Shown: positions 1 through 5,861 of the stretch, one piece after another
How the letters are laid out: every line of letters begins with the position of its first letter
How positions within the stretch are numbered: position 1 is the stretch's first letter
Source: Pseudomonadota bacterium
GTDB lineage: Bacteria; Pseudomonadota; Gammaproteobacteria; Burkholderiales; SG8-39
Assembly (NCBI GenBank): GCA_021847125.1
Contig: JAJZUK010000094.1
Span: forward strand, 1 to 5,861
Direction of reading: 5' to 3'
Length of the DNA: 5,861 nucleotides
The notes under the pieces: model-generated
What the model saw: the letters and a program-made list of their open reading frames with translations, nothing else
What the model was told of the DNA's origin: nothing
Databases searched by the model: none
Program-made: the position numbers and the translations under genes

Positions 1-1335
1 GGCTTTCTTGCGCTCGGTAACGTCGCGCACGACGCCGGTATAGTGGCGCTCGCCGTGCAGCCGCATCTCGCTCACCGCGAGCTCGAGCGGGAATACGCTG
101 CCGTCCTTGCGCCGCCCAACGACCTCGCGCCCGGCGCCGATGACGCGCGCCTCGCCCGTGGCGCGGTAATGTTCGAGATAGCTGTCGTGCTGGCTGTGGT
201 AAGGCTCGGGCATCAGCATCTTGACGTTGCCGCCGACCACCTCGGCGGCGGCGTAGCCGAAGATGCCTTCGGCTGCCGGATTGAATGTCTCGACGCTGCC
301 GCGCCCGTCGATGGTGATGATGCCATCCACCACCGTATCGAGGATGCTCTGGATGCGCGCGGAACTGTCGCGCAGCGCCGCGAGCGAGGCATCCAGTTCC
401 TGGTTCACGGCCATCAATTTGGTGGTTTTCTCCTGCACCAGCTGGCGCTCCTGGCGCTCGCCTGCGTGCGCCTCGGCGAGCCGGGCGTAAAGCCTGCCGT
501 TCTCGAGCAGCAGCACCACGAGCACGAAGCTTGCCGCCAGCAGTCCGTATACCCGGCCCGCGTACCAGCCCAGGTCGTAGCGGCCGTGGTTGAGCACCGC
601 CGCCAGGGCGACATCGAAAATCCAGGCCCACATCACGACCATGAGCCACAGGTCCAGCGCCAAGTGCGGGCGCCGCCGCCACAGCACCAGCAGCGCGGCC
701 AGAATCATTGCCCATGTAGCCGAGGCAACGATGATTTTCGTCCGGGCGTCGGTGTCGCCCTGCATGATTGCGGGAAGCGCATCCTGGCCTGCGGTCGTGA
801 GCAGCATCAGGCCGCCCGCGAATGCGAACGCCGCCGCGACGGCGCGCAGGACCGTCGGGCCGGTGCCGCTGCCCGCTGCTGCCGGTCTCGGCTCCTCGTC
901 CTTGAGCAGTGCGTAGGCGATAATGAACAGCGGGAAACCGCCATGCCAGAAGAAATACAGCCACGCGGTGGTCTGGGGCCCGGCGCCGAGCAGCCCGGCC
1001 GGCGAAAACAATTCGGGAAAACTGAGTGCGTGAAAGACGGCCATGCAGGCGCTAAAGAGATAAGCGCTTGCAAGCACCAGCAGTGCGCGCGAGCGCACGA
1101 TCGCGAACTGCCCCAGCAGCAGCACCGCCGTGATCAGCTCGCTGATGACGAGCGCCGACTGGTACAGCGGAAGGAAAGCGGGCATCGCGGGGAGTGCTGT
1201 CTTGGCGAACGGCGCCGCTGCGAGAAAAACTCCGACGGACAAGAGCACGAATCCAAGCGCGAGGCGGCGCTCGCGCTGCCCCGCAGGCATCGTGGACAGA
1301 AAAGACCGGCCGCCGTCTGTCATGTCGTGTGTCAT
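1..1335 (-). CDS. MASE4-PAS membrane sensor protein, 3' end outside window
   Basis: The first 445 residues of an inner-membrane sensor, read by hand on the minus strand; the frame is open to base 1, so the C-terminal output domain (kinase or GGDEF/EAL) is unseen. Residues 25-280 form about eight hydrophobic helices (roughly 25-44, 61-80, 84-106, 123-145, 162-182, 201-219, 226-248, 264-278). Stretches such as GAGPQTTAWLY and FWHGGFPLF match the MASE4 sensor family as I know it. A coiled coil follows (about 278-325), then a PAS domain (about 326-445) ending in the PAC motif VVRDVTERKKA. The PAS resembles FixL: NVKMLMPEP, then His383-Asp-Ser-Tyr, then Arg403 twenty residues later. Start: ATG at 1335, in frame from a stop at 1399-1401; GTG 1350 and ATG 1323 are alternatives, and no start has a strong ribosome site. 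It lies just downstream of the receiver gene, probably cotranscribed. MASE4-PAS is a confident call; histidine kinase output is inferred only. Confidence 0.88.
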   Translation of the reverse strand, partial: MTHDMTDGGRSFLSTMPAGQRERRLALGFVLLSVGVFLAAAPFAKTALPAMPAFLPLYQSALVISELITAVLLLGQFAIVRSRALLVLASAYLFSACMAVFHALSFPELFSPAGLLGAGPQTTAWLYFFWHGGFPLFIIAYALLKDEEPRPAAAGSGTGPTVLRAVAAAFAFAGGLMLLTTAGQDALPAIMQGDTDARTKIIVASATWAMILAALLVLWRRRPHLALDLWLMVVMWAWIFDVALAAVLNHGRYDLGWYAGRVYGLLAASFVLVVLLLENGRLYARLAEAHAGERQERQLVQEKTTKLMAVNQELDASLAALRDSSARIQSILDTVVDGIITIDGRGSVETFNPAAEGIFGYAAAEVVGGNVKMLMPEPYHSQHDSYLEHYRATGEARVIGAGREVVGRRKDGSVFPLELAVSEMRLHGERHYTGVVRDVTERKKA

Positions 1336-1406
1336 GCTGTTGAAATCCACAACTTCCCTGCGGTCGTCAGTGGGTGCATTCGGATCGATGCGGTGAGGTT
1401 ATTCAT
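1332..1406 (-). CDS. Possible 24-codon linker ORF between receiver and MASE4 sensor
   Basis: A short frame encodes MNNLTASIRMHPLTTAGKLW followed by ISTA and a stop. Its ATG (1406-1404) shares ATGA with the TGA stop of the receiver gene (1405-1403). Its own TGA stop (1334-1332) shares ATGA with the proposed ATG of the MASE4 sensor (1335-1333). No good Shine-Dalgarno sequence precedes either downstream ATG, so translation could pass from gene to gene by termination-reinitiation, with the peptide a by-product. I recognise no family. It may equally be chance, as the 5' part could simply be untranslated spacer before the sensor start. Low confidence that it makes a functional peptide. Confidence 0.25.
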   Translation of the reverse strand: MNNLTASIRMHPLTTAGKLWISTA

Positions 1407-1825
1407 GATGCGGCGCTTCGGCCCATCGCCGGCAGAACGCCGAAAAACGCGGCCACGGCCGGGATGAGCTCGGCGGCCAGGTTATCCTTGGCCAGATAGG
1501 TGCGTGCCCCGGCTTCGATGGCACGCTGCCTATAAGCCTCGGCGCTCCGGTAAGAAACGACAATCACCTGGATTGCGGGATACAGCTTCTTCAGGCGGGC
1601 GGTCAGTTCGATTCCGTCGGCGTCGGGCAGGCATTTGTCCATGAGCACCAGGACCGGGCGGTAGACCTTGCACGCTTGGAGCGCGCTCGCGCCGTCCGCC
1701 GCGTCCAGAAAATCGTAGCCCGGAAACGCGTCCTGCAGAACCTCGCGCATGGTACGGCGCAGCAGCGCTTGATCCTCGACAATCAGCACGGCATTCCGCG
1801 CCCGGCTTTCCGATCCGTCCGTCAT
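1403..1825 (-). CDS. Single-domain response regulator (receiver only)
   Basis: A 140-residue CheY-like receiver with no DNA-binding or enzymatic output. The phosphorylation set is complete: acidic pair Glu17-Asp18 in LIVEDQALL, phosphoacceptor Asp63 in VLMDKCLPDADGIEL, switch Ser91 in IVVSYRSAEAY, and Lys113 in YLAKDN. The fold ends near residue 128, leaving only a short tail (GVLPAMGRSAAS). The frame stays open upstream to an ATG at 1957, but that extension is not receiver-like. ATG 1825 is preceded by AAGGA with an 8-base spacer and places the first beta strand at the usual distance. Such proteins act by protein contact or as phosphate shuttles or sinks. Its neighbours suggest it serves the downstream MASE4 sensor, the upstream multi-PAS kinase, or both. 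It follows a terminator-like hairpin, so it probably starts its own transcription unit with the MASE4 gene. Confidence 0.9.
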   Translation of the reverse strand: MTDGSESRARNAVLIVEDQALLRRTMREVLQDAFPGYDFLDAADGASALQACKVYRPVLVLMDKCLPDADGIELTARLKKLYPAIQVIVVSYRSAEAYRQRAIEAGARTYLAKDNLAAELIPAVAAFFGVLPAMGRSAAS

Positions 1826-1928
1826 CGATTCCGTCCTTGGCCTAACGAGCCTCGCGCTCGGACCCTGGCTAACGACCTGAGAGTTCAGGCTACCGGGAAG
1901 CAGCCGGACCGTCTGTAAGGAAAGCATG
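1826..1928 (-). other. Leader/promoter region of receiver-MASE4 unit
   Basis: Non-coding interval between the terminator-like hairpin and the receiver start. It should hold the promoter of the receiver-MASE4 unit if the hairpin terminates, but I find no convincing -35/-10 pair. It contains two small inverted repeats: 1876-1889 (five-base arms CCTGA/TCAGG, four-base loop) and 1846-1860 (five-base arms CGAGC/GCTCG, five-base loop). Both are short enough to be chance in GC-rich DNA, though the first could be a weak operator or leader stem. Confidence 0.3.
1834..1838 (-). promoter_or_regulatory. Ribosome binding site of the receiver gene
   Basis: AAGGA on the minus strand lies eight bases before ATG 1825. 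It is the best Shine-Dalgarno match among the genes in this window and decides the receiver start over the upstream in-frame ATG at 1957. Confidence 0.7.
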
Positions 1929-1953
1929 ACAAAGAACCCTGCCAGATGCAGGG
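1929..1953 (-). terminator. Terminator-like hairpin after the kinase-regulator operon
   Basis: On the minus strand, CCCTGC (1953-1948), loop ATCTG, and GCAGGG (1942-1937) form a perfect six-pair stem. It is followed at once by a T-rich run, TTCTTTGT (1936-1929). It lies about 48 bases past the stop of the LuxR-type regulator, where a rho-independent terminator of the upstream operon would be expected. The U tract is broken by C and G and the stem is short, so termination may be partial, allowing some read-through into the receiver gene. Confidence 0.5.
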
Positions 1954-2000
1954 ACAAATGCCGGCGGAAAGCGACCGACTCCGGCCGCCAGCCCGGACTG

Positions 2001-2639
2001 CTACTTAGGCGAGGTCAGACCGTGCTCGAGTGCAAACTTCACCAGCGCGGGCAGGTCCCCGACGCCGAGCTTCGCCATCAGACGGCTGCGATAGGTCTGG
2101 ACCGACTTCGGGGACAAGTGGACCAGGTCCGCGATCTCGCTGCTCGTCTTGCCTTCGACCACGAGTTGCAACACTTGCCGCTCGCGTGTGCTCAGGCTGT
2201 CGATGGGACTGCGCACATGTCTGGACCCGGGGTCGGGCACGAATTCGGCAAGAGCCGGGCTCAGGTACCGCTTTCCCGCGTGCACCGCGCGCACTGCGGC
2301 GATGAGCTCTTCGACTGCCACTTCTTTCAGCAGATAGCCGCAAGCGCCCGCTTCGAACGCGCGGTACACATGTTCCGCCGTCGCGTGCATGGAAAGCATC
2401 ACTATGCGTACCGCCGGGCATTTTGCGTGAATCGCCCGCGCCGCCTCGATCCCGTTCAGGTCGGGCATGGCAATGTCCATGAGCACGACGTCCGCATTGA
2501 GCTCGACTACCTGCCGTTGCGCTTCGCGTCCGGTGCGCACCGCGCCCACGACCTCGATGTCGGAGCTGATGGCGAGCAGCGCGCGCAAACCTTCGCGCAT
2601 CAGCGCATGGTCATCGGCCAACAGCACCCGGATGCTCAT
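2001..2639 (-). CDS. NarL/LuxR-family two-component response regulator
   Basis: A 212-residue DNA-binding regulator, normal length for the NarL/FixJ group. The receiver covers residues 2-120: Asp9-Asp10 in VLLADDHAL, phosphoacceptor Asp55 in VLMDIAMPDLNGIEA, Ser83 in VMLSMHAT and Lys105 in GYLLKE. A linker leads to a LuxR-type helix-turn-helix at about 149-193 (LSTRERQVLQLVVEGKTSSE, then IADLVHLSPKSVQTYRSRL). Start: ATG 2639 places the first beta strand at residue 3. The frame continues upstream to ATG 2753, but those 38 codons lie inside the kinase gene and are not receiver-like. The ATG overlaps the kinase TGA as ATGA (2639-2636), implying translational coupling and a matched kinase-regulator pair. 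It presumably binds promoters when phosphorylated; its targets cannot be told from here. Confidence 0.95.
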   Translation of the reverse strand: MSIRVLLADDHALMREGLRALLAISSDIEVVGAVRTGREAQRQVVELNADVVLMDIAMPDLNGIEAARAIHAKCPAVRIVMLSMHATAEHVYRAFEAGACGYLLKEVAVEELIAAVRAVHAGKRYLSPALAEFVPDPGSRHVRSPIDSLSTRERQVLQLVVEGKTSSEIADLVHLSPKSVQTYRSRLMAKLGVGDLPALVKFALEHGLTSPK

Positions 2640-5458
2640 AGCGCGCCGCGCTCCGCTTCGAGCACGATGCGGGTGCCGGCCCCGGGGGTCGATTCCAGGC
2701 GAAACGCGATGTCCACCGCCTCCGCGCGCTCGCGCATGGTGGCGAGGCCCCAATGTTGCTTGTCCGGCGGCGTTGCGTTCACATCGATGCCGATGCCGTC
2801 ATCCGCAATGTCCAGCATGACTTTGTCGGCAGCGGCATGCAGGCAGATTTCCACATGCTTTGCCTGCGCGTGCTTGGCGATATTATTGAGCGCCTCCTGG
2901 CTGATGCGAAACATCGCCGTCTCCACGACGGTGGGCAGGCGCGGCTGCAGTTCAACCCCGCTCAGTTCTGCCGCGATGCCCGTGCGCTGGGCAAACTCCA
3001 TCACGAGCTGCCGTAGCGCGGCGAGCAAGCCGTAATCGTCCAGCACCGGCGGCCTGAGCTCGGCCATAACGTCGCGCACATTCGCGACCACGGACTTGAT
3101 CAGGCCCTGCATGTCCTCCACCTGCTTGTGGACTGCGCGCAGCGACTCCTGCGAGAGCTTGGCGCCCAGCGATCCCATTATCAGTCCGAGCGTGGACAGA
3201 TCTTGCCCGATGCGATCGTGCAGTTCGCGCGAAATCGCGCGCCGCTCCGCTTCTTCCACCTCGCGCAAGCGGCGCGACAATTGGCGCAGGCGGGCGGCAT
3301 AGCTCTGCAACTCTTTCTCCTTGCGCTTGAGTTCGCTCATATCGCGCACCGTGTAGGAGTGTCCGACGACGGTGCCGCGCGGGTCCGTTACCGGCGAAAA
3401 TGTGACCTGGGTCGGTATGCGTGCGCCGTCCTTGCGCAGGTGGACGGTTTCGACAGGGGATAGACGCGCGCCTCGCGCCCTGCCCTCGATAAACCTGCGC
3501 AGAGTTCCGGTACGCTCTGGCGGTATGATCAAATCGATCGGTTGTCCTACCGCCTCCTGCGCAGTCCAGCCGAACAGCCGCTCCGCGGCGGCATTCCAGG
3601 TGAGTATCCTGCGGTCCAGGCCGCAGCTGATGATGGCGTCGTTGGAGTTCTCGACGATGACCGCCAGTTGTTCCTGTCGCATCATGGCTCGGCTGCGCTC
3701 GATCAAGTGCGCGATCTGCGCCGCAATGGTTTCCGAAGCCGCAAGCAGGTCCGGATCGGCCGGGCGCGGGGCGTCCGCATAGAATTCGAGAAATGCGACT
3801 ACCTCGCCCTGCACCAGCACCGGGAACGCGAACGCGGCGCGCAGGCCGTCGGCCAGCGCCGCGGCCCGGCGCACGAAACCATGCGCCTCGGCGATGTCGG
3901 GCAGCCATACCGCCTTCTTATCATGCAGCACCACATAAATGAACTGTCCCGTCTCCTTAGACAGGCGAATGCCCTGTGACACGCGCATGAACTCCCCGTG
4001 GCGCGCGAGATCGGCCGCCTGCCACACCGATTCGTCCGGAAGCTCCGAATCTTCACCCCAGCGGTCGGTGAACGCGACCCTCCCGAGCGTCCAATGGCCG
4101 GACTCGCGCAAGCGCGCCAAGCAGATCTTCATTGCCTCCACCGGCGTCGCCGCCTCGCTGACCGTGCGCGCGAGCGATTCCAGCAACTGCGCCAGCGCGG
4201 TCTTGCGCTGCAATTCCAGTTCGGCGCATTTGCGCGCGGTGATGTCTATCGAGGCCCCGGTCACGCCTACGCTTTCCCTGGCGGAATTAAGCAGCGGTTC
4301 CACCACGAGATCGAAAAAATATTTTCGCCGCGGCGTGGTGACCGACACTTCTGCTCTCGCGCTGACCCCGGTTTCCAGAACCTTGCGTTTCAGCGCGACG
4401 ACCGGCCGTGCATCCTCCGGCGGCAGCAGTTCGAGATCCGTTTTGCCGATTACGTCCCGTGGCGCATACCCCAGCTGCGGCGAATACATCCAGGTATAGC
4501 GCAAATCCTGATCTTGATGAAACAAGGCCACGTCCACGCTCGTGAGCGCCATGCGCAGGCTGCGCTCGTTTGCATGCAGTTCCTCTTCTGCGCGCTTGCG
4601 TTGAGTAACGTCCAACAACGCGAACAGCAGTCCTTCGACCCGGCCGTTCTCGTCCTTCAGCGGATGCAGGGTCCAGTCCCAGTAAGTCACGCCCCATTCA
4701 GGATGGTCCGGGAATTCGAACGGATGCGCATAAGTGGTGAATGGCTCTCCGGTGGCGACCGCATTGCGAAAGATGGCTTCGACTTCCTCGCCCGGATACA
4801 GCGCGAAATGATTCTTGCCCACAAAGAATTCGGGCGCATAGCCGCATGCGTCCGCGTAGGCCTGGTTAACCCGCACAAAATTGCAATCCCGGTCCAGATA
4901 AACGATGCAGAAATGCGTGGTCGCGAAAATGCGGTCAAGCAGCTCGTAGTTCTGCCGCAGCGCTTTCTCCGCCTCGACCCGCGCTGATACGTCGCGCAGG
5001 ACTACGGTAAACAGCCGCTCCCCCGCCCATTGCGTTTGCGCGATCGAGGCGTCGGAGCGGAATTCGGTGCCATCGGCCCGCAGCCCAACGATCTGGCCGA
5101 AACGGCCCATGCCACGGTTGGTGACCTTGGTGCGCGCAAAGTCGCGCATATGCACGTCGTGCGCCTCGCGATAGCGCGCGGGAATCAGCATGGAAATCGG
5201 CTTGCCCAGCAGCTGCGCCTCGCTATAGCCGAACATTTTCTCGGCTGCGGGATTGACAAGCACGATCTCATGGCGCTCGTCGAGGGCGATGACGGCATCC
5301 ATGATCGATGCGATGACGCCAGCCAGTCGCGGTTCGCAACGCTCGCTCCCGGCGCGGCTGCGCGCCACCGCCGCAGTTGCGGCACCGGCGAGCGCCGTCG
5401 TCGCTGCGAGCTTTGCGCCCGGGCGATCCTTCCCGGCTTTCCGTCCCGCTTCTTTCAT
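2636..5458 (-). CDS. Soluble multi-PAS/GAF sensor histidine kinase, NarL-partner type
   Basis: A 940-residue cytoplasmic sensor kinase with no clear membrane helix. Order: a basic, Ala-rich N-terminus (1-40); PAS1 (about 45-165, NPAAEKMFGYSEAQLLGK); PAS2 (about 170-287); PAS3 (about 297-412); GAF (about 424-586); PAS4 (about 593-712, WNAAAERLFGW); coiled coil (about 710-740); HisKA_3 with phosphoacceptor His747 in RAISRELHDRIGQDLSTL; and a HATPase domain (about 840-937) with N-box RISQEALNNIAKHA, DDGIG at 886-890 and GAGTRIVLE near the end. PAC-type ends (RDVSAR, LDVTQRKRAEEE, VRDMSELKRKE) separate the modules. HisKA_3 kinases normally phosphorylate NarL/LuxR-type regulators, and exactly such a gene follows with an ATGA overlap. 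ATG 5458 is fixed by an in-frame TAG at 5473-5471; only a weak GGGG at 5468-5465 serves as ribosome site. Ligands are unknown: I see no LOV cysteine motif and no convincing heme or bilin site. Confidence 0.96.
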   Translation of the reverse strand: MKEAGRKAGKDRPGAKLAATTALAGAATAAVARSRAGSERCEPRLAGVIASIMDAVIALDERHEIVLVNPAAEKMFGYSEAQLLGKPISMLIPARYREAHDVHMRDFARTKVTNRGMGRFGQIVGLRADGTEFRSDASIAQTQWAGERLFTVVLRDVSARVEAEKALRQNYELLDRIFATTHFCIVYLDRDCNFVRVNQAYADACGYAPEFFVGKNHFALYPGEEVEAIFRNAVATGEPFTTYAHPFEFPDHPEWGVTYWDWTLHPLKDENGRVEGLLFALLDVTQRKRAEEELHANERSLRMALTSVDVALFHQDQDLRYTWMYSPQLGYAPRDVIGKTDLELLPPEDARPVVALKRKVLETGVSARAEVSVTTPRRKYFFDLVVEPLLNSARESVGVTGASIDITARKCAELELQRKTALAQLLESLARTVSEAATPVEAMKICLARLRESGHWTLGRVAFTDRWGEDSELPDESVWQAADLARHGEFMRVSQGIRLSKETGQFIYVVLHDKKAVWLPDIAEAHGFVRRAAALADGLRAAFAFPVLVQGEVVAFLEFYADAPRPADPDLLAASETIAAQIAHLIERSRAMMRQEQLAVIVENSNDAIISCGLDRRILTWNAAAERLFGWTAQEAVGQPIDLIIPPERTGTLRRFIEGRARGARLSPVETVHLRKDGARIPTQVTFSPVTDPRGTVVGHSYTVRDMSELKRKEKELQSYAARLRQLSRRLREVEEAERRAISRELHDRIGQDLSTLGLIMGSLGAKLSQESLRAVHKQVEDMQGLIKSVVANVRDVMAELRPPVLDDYGLLAALRQLVMEFAQRTGIAAELSGVELQPRLPTVVETAMFRISQEALNNIAKHAQAKHVEICLHAAADKVMLDIADDGIGIDVNATPPDKQHWGLATMRERAEAVDIAFRLESTPGAGTRIVLEAERGAL

Positions 5459-5640
5459 GAGGCGCCCCGTCTAATTGGTGGCTTGCCTCTCCTCCGGCGC
5501 CTGCGCTGTCATTGTTGCTTCTTTTTCGCGCAATGGCGGCGTCATGCTACCACGGCGCCGCTCCTCACGCTGCCCGCTGCGCCCCGGGGGGGACCTGCCT
5601 GGAAAGCAGATCCAGAGCCGATCTCCAGCCGCTTACCCCG
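5459..5640 (-). promoter_or_regulatory. Intergenic region upstream of the kinase-regulator operon
   Basis: A 182-base gap between the methyltransferase stop and the kinase start, the likely site of the operon promoter. I see no confident -35/-10 pair. It holds an inverted repeat with six-base arms GCGGCG (5536-5541) and CGCCGC (5556-5561) and a 14-base spacer, plus an A-rich run (5521-5526 on the minus strand). No U tract follows the inverted repeat in the minus-strand sense, so it is not a good terminator for the methyltransferase. It could be an operator or chance in GC-rich DNA. Confidence 0.3.
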
Positions 5641-5861
5641 CTACGCCTGGCGTGTTCTTGCCGTTTTCCGTTTCGCCGCCGTAGTCCCGTCTGCGGGCAG
5701 CAGGCTCGTGTATTTTTGGTAAAGCTCGAACAGGAACGCCACACGCTCGGCGTCGTTTCTGAAATTCTTCTTGCCGTAGGCTGCGTCCACTGCTGCATCG
5801 AGCCTGTGATGGGCTCTGACCAGCGCGGGTGGCATGGTGTCAGGGTCGTACAGGTCCGCAA
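5641..5861 (-). CDS. C-terminus of MmeI-like class I DNA methyltransferase, 5' end outside window
   Basis: The last 72 residues of a protein entering from the right edge; the first full codon is at 5859-5857. The text ADLYDPDTMPPALVRAHHRL, then a DAAVDAAYG segment, then ERVAFLFELYQKYTSLLP, matches the tail I associate with large SAM-dependent DNA methyltransferases of the MmeI-like/type IIL group. These carry a conserved helical C-terminal segment after the target-recognition domain. It ends in a basic tail rich in Lys, Arg and Thr. The methylase motifs (FxGxG, NPPY) would be upstream and cannot be checked here, so the family rests on the tail alone. The neighbours are signalling genes after a 182-base gap, so it is probably the end of a separate restriction-modification or stand-alone methylation unit. 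Confidence 0.75.
   Translation of the reverse strand, partial: ADLYDPDTMPPALVRAHHRLDAAVDAAYGKKNFRNDAERVAFLFELYQKYTSLLPADGTTAAKRKTARTRQA

Noticed and set aside
43..1467. A 474-codon open frame on the plus strand
   Set aside because: It is antisense to the MASE4-PAS gene and runs past its start into the receiver gene. Its product is His/Gln/Arg-rich with no recognisable domain, typical of shadow frames in GC-rich DNA.
1929..1944. Sigma-54-like promoter (TGGCAGG then TTTGT) on the minus strand
   Set aside because: The -24 half looks fair, but the essential GC of the -12 element is missing at the required spacing, and the same bases form the terminator-like hairpin.
1926..3035. A 369-codon plus-strand frame
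   Set aside because: It lies antisense across the LuxR regulator and the kinase C-terminus, both clearly real, and its product has no family features.
2952..3908. A 318-codon minus-strand frame inside the kinase gene
   Set aside because: Same strand but out of frame with the kinase; the kinase frame carries intact GAF, PAS and HisKA_3 motifs through this interval, so this is a shadow.
3998..4987. A 329-codon plus-strand frame
   Set aside because: Antisense shadow within the PAS/GAF kinase; low-complexity, no domain, no plausible ribosome site noted.
5100..5190. Heme-type histidine and arginine in PAS1 of the large kinase (His100, Arg119)
   Set aside because: The spacing is 19 rather than 20 residues, and the surrounding motif is that of a very common generic PAS type not tied to heme. 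It also shows that a histidine at this place alone is weak evidence.
5565..5861. A 98-codon minus-strand frame at the right edge
   Set aside because: It overlaps the methyltransferase tail in another frame and lacks family features; the frame ending at 5641 carries the recognisable motif.

Overview
The window is a GC-rich stretch in which every gene I can support lies on the minus strand, so it reads right to left from 5861 to 1. It looks like a chromosomal signal-transduction locus of a GC-rich proteobacterium. A betaproteobacterium is my best guess, from protein style alone (MASE4 sensor, NarL-type PAS/GAF kinase) and with low confidence. I see no rRNA, tRNA, insertion sequence, CRISPR array or phage gene.

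Layout in transcription order. (1) 5861-5641: the last 72 codons of a large DNA methyltransferase of the MmeI-like/class I type, cut by the window edge. (2) 5640-5459: a 182-base gap that probably carries the promoter of the next operon. (3) 5458-2636: a soluble 940-residue sensor kinase with four PAS domains, one GAF domain, and a HisKA_3/HATPase core of the NarL-partner type. (4) 2639-2001: a 212-residue NarL/LuxR-type response regulator whose start overlaps the kinase stop by four bases (ATGA). (5) 2000-1826: a gap holding a terminator-like hairpin. (6) 1825-1403: a 140-residue receiver with no output domain. (7) 1406-1332: a possible 24-codon linker reading frame that shares an ATGA with the gene on each side. 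(8) 1335-1: the first 445 residues of a membrane sensor with an eight-helix MASE4 domain, a coiled coil and a PAS domain, running off the left edge. It is easy to miss because its stop lies outside the window and a long antisense frame covers it.

How the genes may work together: the soluble kinase and the LuxR regulator form a conventional two-component pair, with cytoplasmic sensing, phosphotransfer from His747 to Asp55, and promoter binding. The single-domain receiver and the MASE4-PAS protein form a second, adjacent signalling unit. The receiver may be a phosphate acceptor or connector for either kinase.

The most interesting point is that the PAS domain of the MASE4 protein matches the FixL oxygen-sensor PAS. 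It keeps the position of the heme-ligating histidine, the distal arginine and the hydrophobic distal pocket. A membrane MASE4 protein with a heme/oxygen-type PAS beside a lone receiver deserves a test.
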